NCBI GenBank assembly: GCA_023078555.1
Contig: CM041198.1
Coordinates: 4,077,354-4,141,353, forward strand
Origin: Ulva prolifera
Taxonomy: Eukaryota > Chlorophyta > Ulvophyceae > Ulvales > Ulvaceae
Reading direction: 5' to 3'
Length of the DNA stretch: 64,000 bases
Part shown: one piece after another, positions 1-11,488 of the stretch
Position numbering within the stretch: the first letter of the stretch is position 1
Layout: each line of letters starts with the position of its first letter
Notes under the pieces: model-generated
What the model was told of the DNA's origin: nothing
The model's input: only the letters and a program-made list of their open reading frames with translations
Databases searched by the model: none
Translations under genes and position numbers: made by a program

Positions 1-2085
1 AACATTAGTGGACGAAGCCTTGCACCATGTTGTTGCATTGGAGCTAGGGCTGCTGATTACAGTGCACAGTTCCCAAATTAGCACGTCATTACAACATTGA
101 CTTTATGTAAGTTCAAAATTCCAATTTGACATGTTTGACATCACAATAACCGCTTCCTCGGTGTCAAATTTACATGTATTTAGGAATTAATCAACCGTTG
201 TCAATGTTGCTTGGACTTGTCTGTCGGTCGGCGTGTGCGGGTTCCACTGACCGAGGCACTGCCGTAGATGCTTACAGCACATTGCGTATCTCAAGATATG
301 TTGGTGTGCCGGCATACGTCATTTGCAACATCCTGTGAGTGCTGCAGCGGTGAGAGATCAGCTGGCCGCCCTCACATACGGGCAGTGCAGCACTGTCACT
401 GTGCATGCAGCAGATTCATCAGTAGACTGAAAGTGAAGTGGTTTGCACTCTTCGCCGCAAGCCACGATTTATGGCATGCCCATGTGTGCTGCAAAGAAGC
501 ATGAAAGCAGATGCAGCTAGGCCAAGGTAGCATTCAGCCTCGAGGCTGCAAGACACACATGCTCCACCTGTTGCAAAGTACATCGTTTAAAAGACTTGAT
601 TTGACTGCCTCGAGCCAGGAACAGGCACCATCTGTTAGCAGGAGTCCTGTCGTTGGCCTCCTCACTGGCCACGTCATTCGAGGGCAGTCACTGCTGCACA
701 AATGCAGCTGGCAGCTCCTTTACTTCTGCGGGCGCACCAGACCGGGGAACATGTTAACAGGCACTCTAGTCATGGTGGTGAAGCAACAGCAGCAAATACG
801 GGCAAGCGGCAGAGATCTGCAGGAAGATGCAGTGCTTCCAACAGCTTCATGTCAGCAAGTGCGGCCCATCAGGTCATGTGGCTGCCTTGTTACAGTCATT
901 ACATGTGCAGGTCTTGCTAGTTCACGTCGATGACTTGTTTTGCTTACACATCTCTTGAAAGAGACCATGCAGCTGGCACGAGCAGCTGCTTTGTGAAGCT
1001 GAGTGAACCACCGCACGTGCTAGCTACACACAATTGCACAGCTGAGAACTATCTGTGCCTACATTTGGTGAAATCTGAACGCTCGTTCGCAAAGGCTAGC
1101 TTCATAACTTGAAGAGGCAACAGCTGGGCAGCACAATTCCCGATCGACAGCACTGTCACACAGCAAACCAAATCGAGGCCTCACAGCATGTAGGCAGTGG
1201 TAGTATGTGGTTCTGTGAACCACTGTCGTGTGATGCTGTATATGGCATCGTAGCCAGAAGGACATGGGCTGCTTGTGCAGTGAAAAGCCATTCGGTGTGG
1301 CGAGAGCTCTGATGAAAGATAGTGCGCTATACCACATGGCTGACTCAGAGACAGCGGGTAAGTCGATCAGCTACAGTAGTGTGTTCCTGTGTTAAATGAC
1401 CTACAATGACGACAATTGTAATAGCAATCAGCGTTACGTAATTTGAATCCCAGTTAGTCTCGTACTTCGCAAAAACGTAATTTTGACGGCTTAAATCCCT
1501 GTAAATTTGTGCTTTAATTTGGGATTACTGTAATTCAGCAGCCCAAACTGACGCTCCTGATATACACCAGGCAGCTTGCCTACACTGGAACACAGGTCAT
1601 GCCTGCTCAAGACAGGAGAGATATTGTTAGTAGCACAGTTCTGCTGGGTGGCGCCCCAGCGTTCAAGCATTGGCTGTGCTTGCATAGCAAGTTATCAGTT
1701 GGCACATGTCAAGCTGCCATCAAATTAATGATTATTACGTTTCGCCTGTGGCCTATTTGAGTGCGATGTACATTTACGGTCATGTGTGCAACATTCTAAA
1801 CCTCGTCCGTAAGAAAGAGCAACTGAACTGGCCACCAGATCACAACAGGACACGTACATCAGCCTGAAGTGAGGCTTTTGCAATGGTCCACACTGTCCGC
1901 ACACTCAGCACGCCACACACACAGCAACATGCAAGGATACAAAGAAAAGCCCTCGGCTGCGTATCTGCCCACCGCCAGTGCAGTCACTGAAGCCATCCTG
2001 GCGCACAAACTGCAGTGCCAAAGAATGCTTACGTCACAGGGGAAGACTCTTCCCCATCGTCTTGTAGGCGTCTCATTGCGGCAAG
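1..2085. other. Region without a recognisable gene
   Basis: No reading frame here resembles a known protein, and none shows a convincing exon bounded by GT-AG signals. Base composition is mixed and less GC-rich than the exons further along. The part nearest 2085 is probably the 3' flank of the minus-strand isomerase gene. Confidence 0.5.
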
Positions 2086-3301
2086 TCACGGGCAGGACAG
2101 CTTGTGTATGCTGCCCCAGTCGGCCTGCTCCCCCGCAATCACCCCGTCTACGTCCTCCCACCACTTGTACAGGAAGTTCTGCGCTATGATCCGGAACCAG
2201 GGCGACCACCGGAGGCCATTCTCGGGGCGCATCATCTCCTTCAGTTCCTCAGGGCCCACATATTTCACTGCCTGGATCTCTTCCGGGTTCGGAGCTACTG
2301 TGAAGTCGCCCTTGGCAAAGAGGATGTAGTCCATCTCGTGTTCTCCCCAGCCTGTGGGCTCGCTGGTGGCTGGATCCGTGTCACCAGCACAGTATAGCAG
2401 TCTAGTGATGTAAGTGAACTGGGCAGCTTTGGTCTCCGAGGGCGGGATACCCAGCTCATGCTCGAGCTTCCGGATGGCAGCGGCAACAGCCCCCGGCGCA
2501 GAGCCCTGCTCGACCTGGTCGAGTCTATCTACTTCCTCTGGCACTTGACCATGCAGCTGGTGGCTGCAGCAGGTGTTTGTCCAAAGCTGCATGCACAGTG
2601 CTGTCAAGACCTCATACTGTAGCGGGCATGGGGCATGAGGACATACTGACGCTGGCCGTGCCTTGTAAGCCATGCATGATTTATGCGCTGCTTTCGAAAG
2701 AGCCGGAAATGCGATGCTGAAGTGTGATGTGCTACAAGCTTCTGTTTGACAAAGAAAACGGTGACAGCATCGATCGCAGAAGTTCTCAGCCTACGAACGC
2801 TCAGATGGATCCGGCGTCGATACAATAGGCTGACCAGGGGTGATGACTGTTGGGTGATATCTGTGTCAGGGCGTGCTGCGATGGTGGCTGACAACCGGGG
2901 CATCGCGATCAGTCGTTCATTGAAATTGTCATTATGAATGAGGATTGGCGGTAGCGTACATCAGGGAAGGTGATCTTGTCAGAGGCCCGTTGCTGTAGCA
3001 ATAGCTTGTTGTCATTGTTGAATAGGAACACGCTGAAAGCCCGGTGAAGATACCCATCGGGTGTACCTGGAATAAACTGGTGGCAATCCTTCTTCGACCG
3101 TGCGCCTTGAATTTGATCCTTCTGATCAACAGTGATGCAGGTATCGTGGACCAGGAAATCCTGCTGCGATAGCCCTTGTCCTGCAGGTACGGCTTGCCTT
3201 AGCTCCAATGCAGTACGCATTGAGTGCACTCCATCACATCTGCCCAGCAACAGAGGGGCACGAGAAGCCAAAAACATTCTCGCGTGAGATATGAGTTCCA
3301 T
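2086..3301 (-). CDS. IDI: Isopentenyl-diphosphate delta-isomerase, type I (Nudix fold)
   Basis: The enzyme interconverts isopentenyl and dimethylallyl diphosphate, the starter units of isoprenoid synthesis. Two exons are supported: 3301-2960 and 2586-2086, with a 373-bp GT-AG intron. The joined protein is about 280 residues. Exon 1 carries the family start LVHDTCITVD, KKDCHQF and HRAFSVFLF, followed by LLLQQRASDKITFPD. Exon 2 opens with WTNTCCSH, which holds the catalytic cysteine, then a Nudix-type helix (AIRKLEHELGI), then WGEHEMDY with the catalytic glutamate region, and ends in IHKLSCP. The ATG at 3301 is the most economical start and gives an arginine/alanine/serine-rich leader that could be a transit peptide. 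An alternative first exon from an ATG at 3593 cannot be excluded. Identity is near certain; the N-terminus and plastid location are inferred. Confidence 0.93.
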
Positions 3302-4817
3302 TGCGCAGACGCACCTGTCCACGTGGCCATAGCCTTGGGGGACGGCATTGCTCGGTCCTGATTTGCGCCAAACCTCACCGGGGCAAGCGGGTGTGCGAGC
3401 GCGAAATTCGCCCAGGCCCGCACCCCACTACAACCCCAGGAGGTAGATTGTGCCAAGGCCTTAATGTTTGAAGAGTGCCTCCGTTGCGAACTTGAACTGT
3501 ACTGGCGCAACTTCGTTGGCAGAGCGAACGGTGCAGTGGTATCAGTCGGGGACAGAGATGGTAGCAAGTACTGAAAATGAACACAGAGTGCATGAACGAC
3601 AAGCCCGTTGCCTGGGTTTCAGAGACGCTGTCGCAAAGGTGGTTTCACGATGGATCCCGCATCGATGTCCAAGCCCAAGTGTGGCAGGGGTGCGATCTGG
3701 GGTGATGCTGATGTGCGAGCTCAACAGTGCGCAAACGCTAAGACCGAGCCTCTACAGCCAGTCAGGCAGCTTTGTGCGGACAGCTTGTGCGTAGAGTACA
3801 CATGCTTCGCGGTGGGCAGTAGCAGTGCGTACACACTTATACACACGACAGAAATGCAGCCAGGTAGCGGTCTGCATGTTGCTGTGTAAGGAACTGATGA
3901 CATGCGCTCCGGCAGCATGACCCATTCTGGAAGGTCACTTCTGTTCGTAGACTGAGTCGGTGTGTAGCGCTATTGCGATGACCGCTCAGTCGGGCATTTC
4001 CATGCAAAACAAACATGGCACACAGGCCCCAGACAAAGAAGCTACTTTCAACATGATCTCGAGGTAACGACGCCACATATGTCGAATATCTGCTTGCACA
4101 CGTAAGTGACTGGTCCTGGCTCTGCTGTTCTTGCTCTCCGTCGCTGTGAGCACTCATTGTCATTTTAAAGCAGCCATGGCATCGCATCTGAAACTCGTGG
4201 CAGTGGGACGCCATCGCATCTCGTTGTATCTTTTTTGGGGCGGGAATCCATGGGGCTGTCATCCACTCACTAGCCACCTGCTTGGAGGGTGACATTGGCA
4301 CCTCCGCCAGTAAAACCTGTCACCTCCAGCAGTTGTGATGAGCAATCAACAACGTGCATCTGGTAATCATGCAGGAGTCCTGCTTATCAGTCGACATCCT
4401 CAGTCGGTCATGTCCACACCCTGGGTGTGTCCCATGAATTTGTTGTCCATGGGTATGCCCCAACCTCCAAACTCTCCATGGCACGGGAGCAGTGTGCCTC
4501 TGATTGACATGAAGCCTGTGGCCAAACTTCAGGCCACATGTATGCACCTTTCAGTCCCTGCACGCTGAGCAGCGTCTTTGCAACCCACCAATCAGGGGTG
4601 ATAGGCACCTTTCCGTGCCTTGATGACAACGAAGACCTCGCATGTCCTGTTTGATTGCGGAACCTAGTGGAATCGCTCCAGATACATGACATGCGCCATG
4701 ACTATCAGAGCCTGCAGGCGCTTCGTGTTGGCCTATATCTCAACAGCGAGGGCGGCAGCATCGCCAGGGCGACGACCCCAAAGCACACTGCCGCACTCAT
4801 ACAGGCAGCTCCTGCAG
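3302..4817. other. Intergenic region between two divergent genes
   Basis: The stretch lies between the start of the minus-strand isomerase and the first recognised exon of the plus-strand MATH gene. It may hold 5' exons of either gene, for example the ATG at 3593 (minus), and a missing first exon of the MATH gene. No independent gene is recognised. Confidence 0.4.
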
Positions 4818-5125
4818 GTTCGAGACTGCGAGGCAGCTGCGCCCGGGCTCGCGCATCTGCAGCGGCGAGTTCTCAGTCGCGGGCACAAACTTCCGCCTTG
4901 AGGTCTTCCCGACAGGTGTCGCGCACCCGGACTCAGACCCGTCCACAGGCGCCTCCACGGCCACCTTGGCAGGCCAGCCCGGCAGCAAAACCGCAGCTGA
5001 TGCTGCAGCTAACAGCCTCAGTGGCAGCAGCGCAGACCAGGGTGGCCACGTGGGCATCTTCTTGACATGCAGCGGCGGCCCTGCGAACGGGCAGCTGTTG
5101 CATGAGATCTCCATCCTTGACCCTG

Positions 5126-5160
<35 letters not shown>

Positions 5161-6323
5161 ATTGGCCCGCTGCTGCCGCGTAGTGTGCACGTTATGTGGT
5201 GTGCCTGCAACCCTGGTCCTCGGCTATGCCTTGCCTTGGCGCGTGTTCCGCATGGCTGCAGCAGCTGTGCGGCCTGTGCCGATTTCTCGTTCCGGGGATC
5301 GCCCAGCATATGTTGCCCCAGGCATGCCACAGATTCTGCATGCTCATGATTGCAAGGCCCTCTTTCTTCCCTGTCAACTCGTGGCGCCTTTCGTTTGCAT
5401 CATGCTTCACAGCAGCTGGAAGGCTAGCTTGAACGCACCCCGGGTACATGTACATGCACCAGCGCGATGCTGCTCCCGATGCTTCTGACTCCGTCTAGCG
5501 CCTACCCCAGCCTGCAGGTCTGGTTCTTGTGTTCGCTCAACGCGCCATGCCTGCCCCTCTCACAGGCCTGCGTCCATGCATGCAGACCGGAGGTGCAAAC
5601 GCTGTCACCCACCACGGCACCACCGACCTGCCGCCGCGGCCGCCACATCAGCGCTCCGTCGTTGTCGTCGCGCACCCGCAGTTCGCGCCGACCTCCGCGC
5701 TCCACCCCGCCCTTGTCCGGGACGATGCGTTCACCGTCCGTGCGGCGATCGGCCTCGTCTGCGGCGCCACCGACAACAGCCGCAGTGCCCCCGGCCACTA
5801 TATGCCGCTGCCCACACCGTGCGCTGCAGCTGCGGCGGCGCCACACGCGTTGTACGAGCGCGGCGCTGCATGCGAGCCTCAGCAGACGGCTTCAGCGGTG
5901 CCGCATGTGGTGGAGGTGGCGCAGCCAGGGGACTCGTGCAGGGCGGCAGCGGCATGTGGGGCACAGCAATGGCAGCACAGCCCGTGTGGGGGGAGGCCCC
6001 AGGGCTGCTGCGGAGGTGTATGCCCGGCAGCGTGGCGCGGGGGCATGCATGCGGCGCATGCTGCGGGATATGTGCCGTTCGGAACAGCCGAGTGCGGCGC
6101 ACGCATGCAGCAGCCACCTGGCGGGGGGCATTGGCCGGTCATGATGGTTCCGGTCATGCGTGTCGGGGGCCCAGGGTGTGGCGGTGGCGCCGCCGCCGTA
6201 TGCATGTGTCCCGGAGGCTGCAGGTCCGCGCCGTGGGTGCGTCTGCGCGCGGCGAACCAGGATAGGCAGTGCACCGCAGCCCCGGCGATGCGGCAGCAGG
6301 GCAGCGCGCCGACAGGGCGGTAG
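4818..6323 (+). CDS. MATH/TRAF-like domain protein (5' end missing)
   Basis: Two exons fit: 4818-5124 and 5586-6323, joined in phase 0. Exon 1 follows a CCTGCAG acceptor and reads like the first half of a MATH domain: RPGSRICSGEFSVAGTNFRL, then EVFPTG, then GHVGIFLTCSG. Exon 2 supplies what looks like the domain end (LVRDDAFTVRAAIGLV) and a long Ala/Gly/Cys/His-rich tail to a stop at 6323. MATH domains bind peptides, often in ubiquitin-ligase adaptors, but no BTB or other partner domain is visible, so no role is claimed. The exon starts one base into a codon, so an upstream exon with the first MATH strand and the ATG is missing. The intron (5125-5585) has a run of 31 C starting six bases after its first base. 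The tail is low complexity and may be over-extended. Confidence 0.5.
5130..5160. repeat. Poly-C tract, 31 bases
   Basis: An uninterrupted C run lies at the 5' end of the MATH-gene intron, just after the donor at 5125. The true length is uncertain, because such runs are prone to sequencing and assembly error. Confidence 0.95.
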
Positions 6324-7566
6324 TGTGGGTCCATGCTGCGTGCTGTGCTGCATGCGTGCGCATTCGTGGGCAGGAGTCGATGGCAGGTTGTGGGCGTTGG
6401 TGCATATGAGGTGTGCATGCAGCACAGCTGCTGTGCTGGTGGGCGCCGGTGGCGACGGATGCTGCAGTGGTGATGAATGAGAGGGGTCTGAAGTACACAC
6501 TTGGAGAACATCGAGAGGATTGTACAACGCCGTCGCGGGGCCTGGGGTGGGGAGCGGCGGATGTAGTGCCTCTCGGGACATCCGACTTGGCAGCCTTGGA
6601 CTAACGAATGGTGAGATGTGGTTCTGGGAGCAGGGCATAGGCCAACCCATCCAGTCATGAATGGGGTGGGACTTGGCATGAACATGCTGCTTTTGGCACC
6701 GTTGAACACTGTTTGTGGGAGAAGACGATGCCATGGTCACTACTTGGCTGAGGTCTACGTCACTTGGGCATGGAAGTTGGCGGCACAGAAAATGATGCAG
6801 TGAGACACGTTGATTTGGCGCCAGTCATGCTTCGTCCTGATGTGGTTCTCTGTGGTTCCGTGTCAAGGATAGCTGTTACATGGACCTTGTCAGAATGGTT
6901 GATATCATACTGGTGAGTAACAGCTAGCATTTGCACATAGCCCAATCATAATCAGAGACTGGATCCCACACGAACGGATAATGGTGTAGACACCGCGGCT
7001 TGGAATCTTTTGCGCAGCCGTGTGGTTTCCAAAACAAATGTGCACAGGTGGTGACTGCGTGCCGTCCAACGGAAGACCTCGGAGCCCACTCAGCGACCAA
7101 AGTGATCACGATTGTGACCTCATACAGCGTCATCATAGCTCGTTCAACGCTGTGCTGGCCTCCTGGAGCGTTCAAGCGGTCGCTCTTTACTGTCGTCGAC
7201 GTGCACGAGTGGCGCACCACACGCCACGATCGCCAAGGCCTCCGCCGGCTCCAACCGCATCTCGCGGGGCCTTGGGGGAAACCAGAAGAGCTACTTCAGC
7301 AGCAGATTTGGATGCTCGTTGGTTTCCGTCCGTGTTTGAATTTCACCAGTTTGCAAAGTGAATCTCGGAACGCACGTTGGAATGGCCCTGAAGGCCCCAT
7401 CCTGTCGACCAGGCAGATCGTTCGCTCTGTCGCGGCCTAGGTATGACGTCTGCGTGTCTGTAGTCATGGATAGCCTAGTTGTGCCGCCTCTATGCAGCAC
7501 GATGGTTGTTTGCCGAGCTGGCCCAGCTAGTCGCTACGTGCGCAGGATGGTCTGCAGCCCCTTTGA
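6324..7566. other. Region between MATH gene and helicase
   Basis: No known protein is recognised. The stretch includes the likely 5' end of the helicase. An ATG at 7466 begins a basic, hydroxylated stretch (MDSLVVPPLCSTMVVCRAGP) resembling an organelle transit peptide. It is in a different frame from the next helicase exon, so a small intron would be needed to join them. Confidence 0.35.
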
Positions 7567-10500
7567 AACTGGAACATTTCGTGCAGGAGACTACAGAATG
7601 CTAAGCCAGTGTATACGTGCGCGGCAGCGGAACGAACCGGTCAACAAGACGCCGTGCTAGATGTCAACCGCTTGCAGACGCAGCTGTCCAAGGCTGTCGC
7701 CGCAGAGGACTTTGCGCAGGCAGCGCAAATACGTGACCAACTGACAGACATGTGTGGCGATGAGAGCACCTCACGCACAGGCTGGACTGGCCTAGGCGTC
7801 CCCGACTGGCTAGCCGACCGCGCAGAGCGCCTGGGCTTTGTCATGCCCACGGACATACAGCACCGTGCCATCAAGCTCTTCCTCCTCGGCGCGGACGTGC
7901 TTCTCCGAGCTCACACCGGCTCCGGCAAGACGATGGCCTTCGTCATGCCAGTGCTGTCGATGCTGGAGTATCCCCCACTAGTGTATGTCATCAGGCCCCT
8001 CCGGGTCTTGTTCCTGTTGCCACTCCAGAACTGCACGCACCACGGCCACATCGCATACAACGGCCACGTTCTTTCACATTTTCATGGTGGACATAACATG
8101 ATTCCACCCATTGTCAGCCACCTGATCTCTTCGAGCGCCAGCTGTGCCCTAGACAGTGTCGGTTCAGTCAAATTGATCTGGGCATGCACGATGATACCAT
8201 GCACGTAACCCGAGCTTGACCAAAACAGCCGCATGTGTGTGTGCAGGTACGGAGAGGACCTGAAGGGCCCGCAGGCAGTGATCGTGGTGCCCCACCGCGA
8301 GCTCGGCGTGCAGATCTGCATGCTCATCTACCGCCTGCTCGGCGGCAGCGTCAACAAGGGCATACCGGGGGAGCGGGCAACGCTGTTCTCGTACTTCGGC
8401 CCCCGCGGCGTACAGGTAACCCCCCCCCTTTCCGAATCGGTCTTTTCCTGCCCATGTCTCAAGGGTTTGGGCCTCTTTAGACCTTGTTTGAAGTGGCCTC
8501 AGTCGTACCTCTGCCCCTTCAGCGGCCGTGTCAGCACACAATGAGCACCGCCTCACCTGCTTCACTCTCCCTTCTATCATTTCAATGTATATAGGAGCAT
8601 ACATAGCCATGTTCATCCGGGCATTCACAGCCGTGGGCGGTGTAGGTGAGGGGCATCCTAGACAAGGAGGAGGTGGTGCGGGCCAAGGCGGCAGGGTACG
8701 TCGCGGGCTGCCACATCGTCGTCGGCACACCGGACTGCCTCGCCGAGGTCCTCCAGGAGCCCGGGGCCCTCGAGATCATGCAGCACAGCAAGGTGCGCCC
8801 CCGCCCCTTGCATGCCGTGCATGCATGCTGCAGAGCAAGGCTGCCACGTCGTTCCCTATCGCAGCGTTTGGGTCAGTCCGCCGGTTGCGGGTCATCGGGC
8901 CTGCTCACATAGCACAATGCCTAAGCATCAGGCTGTCCAGCAGCCTTTCACAGGGACGACAAGGCCGAAGCTGACCTAACATCGCCTTTTGTAGTGCGTC
9001 AAGAAGGTGCCTATCCACCGCTCATGCACTAGGCACACCGTCTCGGCAACAGCACTACGTGCTGTGTCACATCGTGCTGTCGCCACGTGCTGCGCGCTGT
9101 GTGCTGCCCTGCGCAAGCGGGGGCAGGCGGTTGTGGCGGACGAGGCAGACTCGTGCTGGTAGCGTGCTCTGTGCTGCGTGTTGACATGAGCGCGGGCGGG
9201 TGCAGGCGGTTGTGGTGGACGAGGCGGACGCGTGCTGGTAGCGTGCTCTGTGCTGCGTGTTGACATGAGCGCGGGCGGGTGCAGGTGGTGGTGGTGGACG
9301 AGGCGGACGCGTGCTGGTGGCGGGCTCTGTGCTGCGTGTTGACATGAGCGCGGGCGGGTGCAGGTGGTGGTGGTGGACGAGGCGGACGCGTGCGTGCTGC
9401 AGCACCGCGACGCGATGCGCGCCGTGCTAGGCGCGGCGTGTCGCCAGGAGGACAAGCCGACGCTCGCCTTTGTTGGGGCCTCGATCAGCCAGGACTTCAA
9501 GGAGGAGCTCGTGCGGGAGCGGTGGCTGTCGTTCCCGGTGACGCTCGAGGGCGCGGGCGCGGGCCTCGTGCCCCCGGCAATCCAGCACAAGTGCGCATCC
9601 TCGCTGCCCCCTCACTCCTGGTACATCAGCCTTGTCAGTGACCGCGCCGCAGCAACCACGGCTGCAGCACAACGGCTTGTGCCTGGCCTTGTGCCTGACC
9701 CGCAGTGCATTGGACGGGCCGATGAAGTCCACGCTGACTGATGCGCACTCGTAGCAGCTCATGGAGGCTATATTGCCATACATCGTCCATAGCAGGGGAA
9801 ACACATTTGGTGGACACAATCACGAATTGTCCTGTGCATGTGGGGGTAGAATGCGATCGTCGAGCCCGTTGGTATGGAAATGTTAGGCCACCTGTTTCCA
9901 TACCGGACAGCGTTCATTGGATCACGCAACATGTGGTCCCGCTTACTCGGAGCTGTCACTGTCCATTTGGATACGGCTCAGTAAATTCAAATTTACTTTT
10001 TTTTACTTGACTTTACATAGATCACACATGTGTGGCTTGCTATGCCGTGTTCTCATGGGGCTCCCATGGTGCAGGTTTGTCGTGCTGCCGCAGGGCGTCG
10101 CGCGGGGGTCGGTGCTCGCGAAGCTGCTGCGGGGCATCCTGGAGGCCCGCGGCGAGGACGCGCCGTCGCCGCGCGTCATCGCGTTTGCCGCCGATGCGGC
10201 GACGGCGGACACGCTCGTGACGCCGCTGCGGGCCGCGCTCTGGGAGGAGTACCGCATCGGCCTCGTGCTGCCCGACGGCGAGCACCCGACCAAGATCCTC
10301 GAGGTGCGTTCTGTGCAGTAGTGTATGTTTGAAACAGGTTTGGGGCGGGGGGGAATCGGTGACTGTGTGTGGGCGATGGATGTGTGGTCGCATTGCATAT
10401 GCTGGCGCCGTCACGATGTGCGGCACGGCAGCAGTGCCCTACATGCTGGGCGGTTTCCCGGCAAATTTTGGAAAAACAAGATTTGGACGCGGCAATCATG

Positions 10501-11346
10501 CATGCGATGATGCCAGTGGCGATCCGGCAGGCGGCCGCTCCCACGCACTTGAACAGTATCTAAGCGCAAGGGGGTGCGTGCCGCGCACTTGCACGCGCAC
10601 ATATGCCGCTCGCACATCGCGCACCCGCCCCCCCTTGTGCGGAGGGCACAGCCGTGCCTGCTGCAGGGCCTTGAATGCAGCGAAACGGCGGCCACAGCAC
10701 GCCAGCCTTGCGCCCCTGCCATGCAGTGCTCTACAGGTGGATTGTTTCCTTGCGGGAAAACCAAGGAGTTTGCCAAAACTTTCGAAATCTGTCGGGAACA
10801 CAGTAGTTTTGCACCGCGAGACCCTTTGTGTCGGTCGGGAAACCGACGACTCGCTTCGCTGGCCGTCGGTGTTGTGCACGCCGCCGCCGCCGGTATCGGC
10901 CCTCTCCTCGTGGACGCAACACATCTTGCCTGTGCGTGCAGGACTTCCGGGACTGCAAGACGAGCATGCTGATGCTGACGCCGGAGCTCGCGCGGGGCCT
11001 CGACCTCCCCGAGGTCAGCCACGTCTTCAACTTTGACCTGCCGGCGACCGCGACCGAGTACCTGCACCGCGCGGGCCGCGTGGGGCGCATCGGGTCCGAC
11101 GTCGCGGGCGTCATGACGACCTTGATCACCCCCGAGGACGTCCCGCGGCTGCAAGCCATGGCGCAGGAGCTCGGGATCAAGGCACGGTCGGAGACTGTCG
11201 AGATCTCGACGCAGGCTCTGCAGGCGGAGCTGCTGGGGGATGGGGGTGATGCTGGGGAGGGGGGCACTACCGGGGGGGCCCCGGGGTCGCAGAAGGCGCT
11301 AGATAAAGCGAAGAAGCTGCTGGAGGACTTGTTTAATTTGTACTGA
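7567..11346 (+). CDS. DEAD-box RNA helicase with N-terminal UVR motif, RH58-like
   Basis: Six exons agree in frame: (7567 or later)-7967, 8247-8415, 8646-8792, 9364-9590, 10075-10303 and 10942-11346, coding about 520 residues. The N-terminal part has a UVR motif (LQTQLSKAVAAEDFAQAAQI), a helical hairpin known from UvrB/UvrC and Clp-type proteins. It is followed by a Q-motif region (GFVMPTDIQHRAIK), Walker A AHTGSGKT, motif Ia PHRELG, motif Ib VVGTPD, motif II VVDEAD, GAS in place of SAS for motif III, then ARGLDLPEVSHVFNFDLP and HRAGRVGR (motifs V and VI). The layout and the spliced FNFDLP segment match plant RH58, a plastid DEAD-box helicase. Plastid location is inferred. The start is unresolved. 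GAS and PHRELG are small departures from consensus; ATPase function still looks intact. Confidence 0.9.
9113..9392 (+). repeat. 79-bp tandem repeat duplicating an exon start (acceptor plus DEAD codons)
   Basis: GCAG acceptors followed by GTG-rich codons for VVVDEAD occur at 9123, 9202, 9281 and 9360, exactly 79 bp apart. Only the last runs into the full exon 4 of the helicase. Copies 1 and 2 reach a TAG within a few codons after the DEAD codons; copy 3 reads a little further before a stop. The first copy is the most diverged (VVADEADSCW). Because 79 is not a multiple of three, including an extra unit would break the frame. Confidence 0.9.
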
Positions 11347-11394
11347 GGTCGTCCGGCGTGTGTGTAACTGGGTGTATACCGGCGTCTGCGTGTG

Positions 11395-11471
11395 TTACAA
11401 GGACAAAGCAAGCAAGGCAGGTAGCACCGCGAGCAGCAACCAGGGGAACCGCACGCCACGCAACAAGCCAC
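11395..11471 (+). mobile_element. Short copy of a dispersed element with flanking imperfect direct repeats
   Basis: The segment begins TTACAAGGACAAAGCAAGC and closely matches the minus strand of 39994 downward, where a longer copy sits. It lies just past the helicase stop. It is flanked by 17-bp direct repeats (11378-11394 and 11472-11488) differing at two positions, both transitions, as expected for an old target-site duplication. No coding capacity. Confidence 0.6.
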
Positions 11472-11488
11472 ACCGGCATCTGTGTGTG

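Noticed and set aside
9113-9392. Regularly spaced repeats resembling a CRISPR array
   Set aside because: Units are contiguous with no unique spacers, lie inside an intron of a eukaryotic gene, and duplicate its exon start.
8976-9590. Minus-strand open frame with repeated VRLVHHHHLHPPALMSTRST units
   Set aside because: It is the antisense shadow of the 79-bp intron repeat and of helicase exon 4. The periodicity comes from the DNA repeat, not from a repeat protein.
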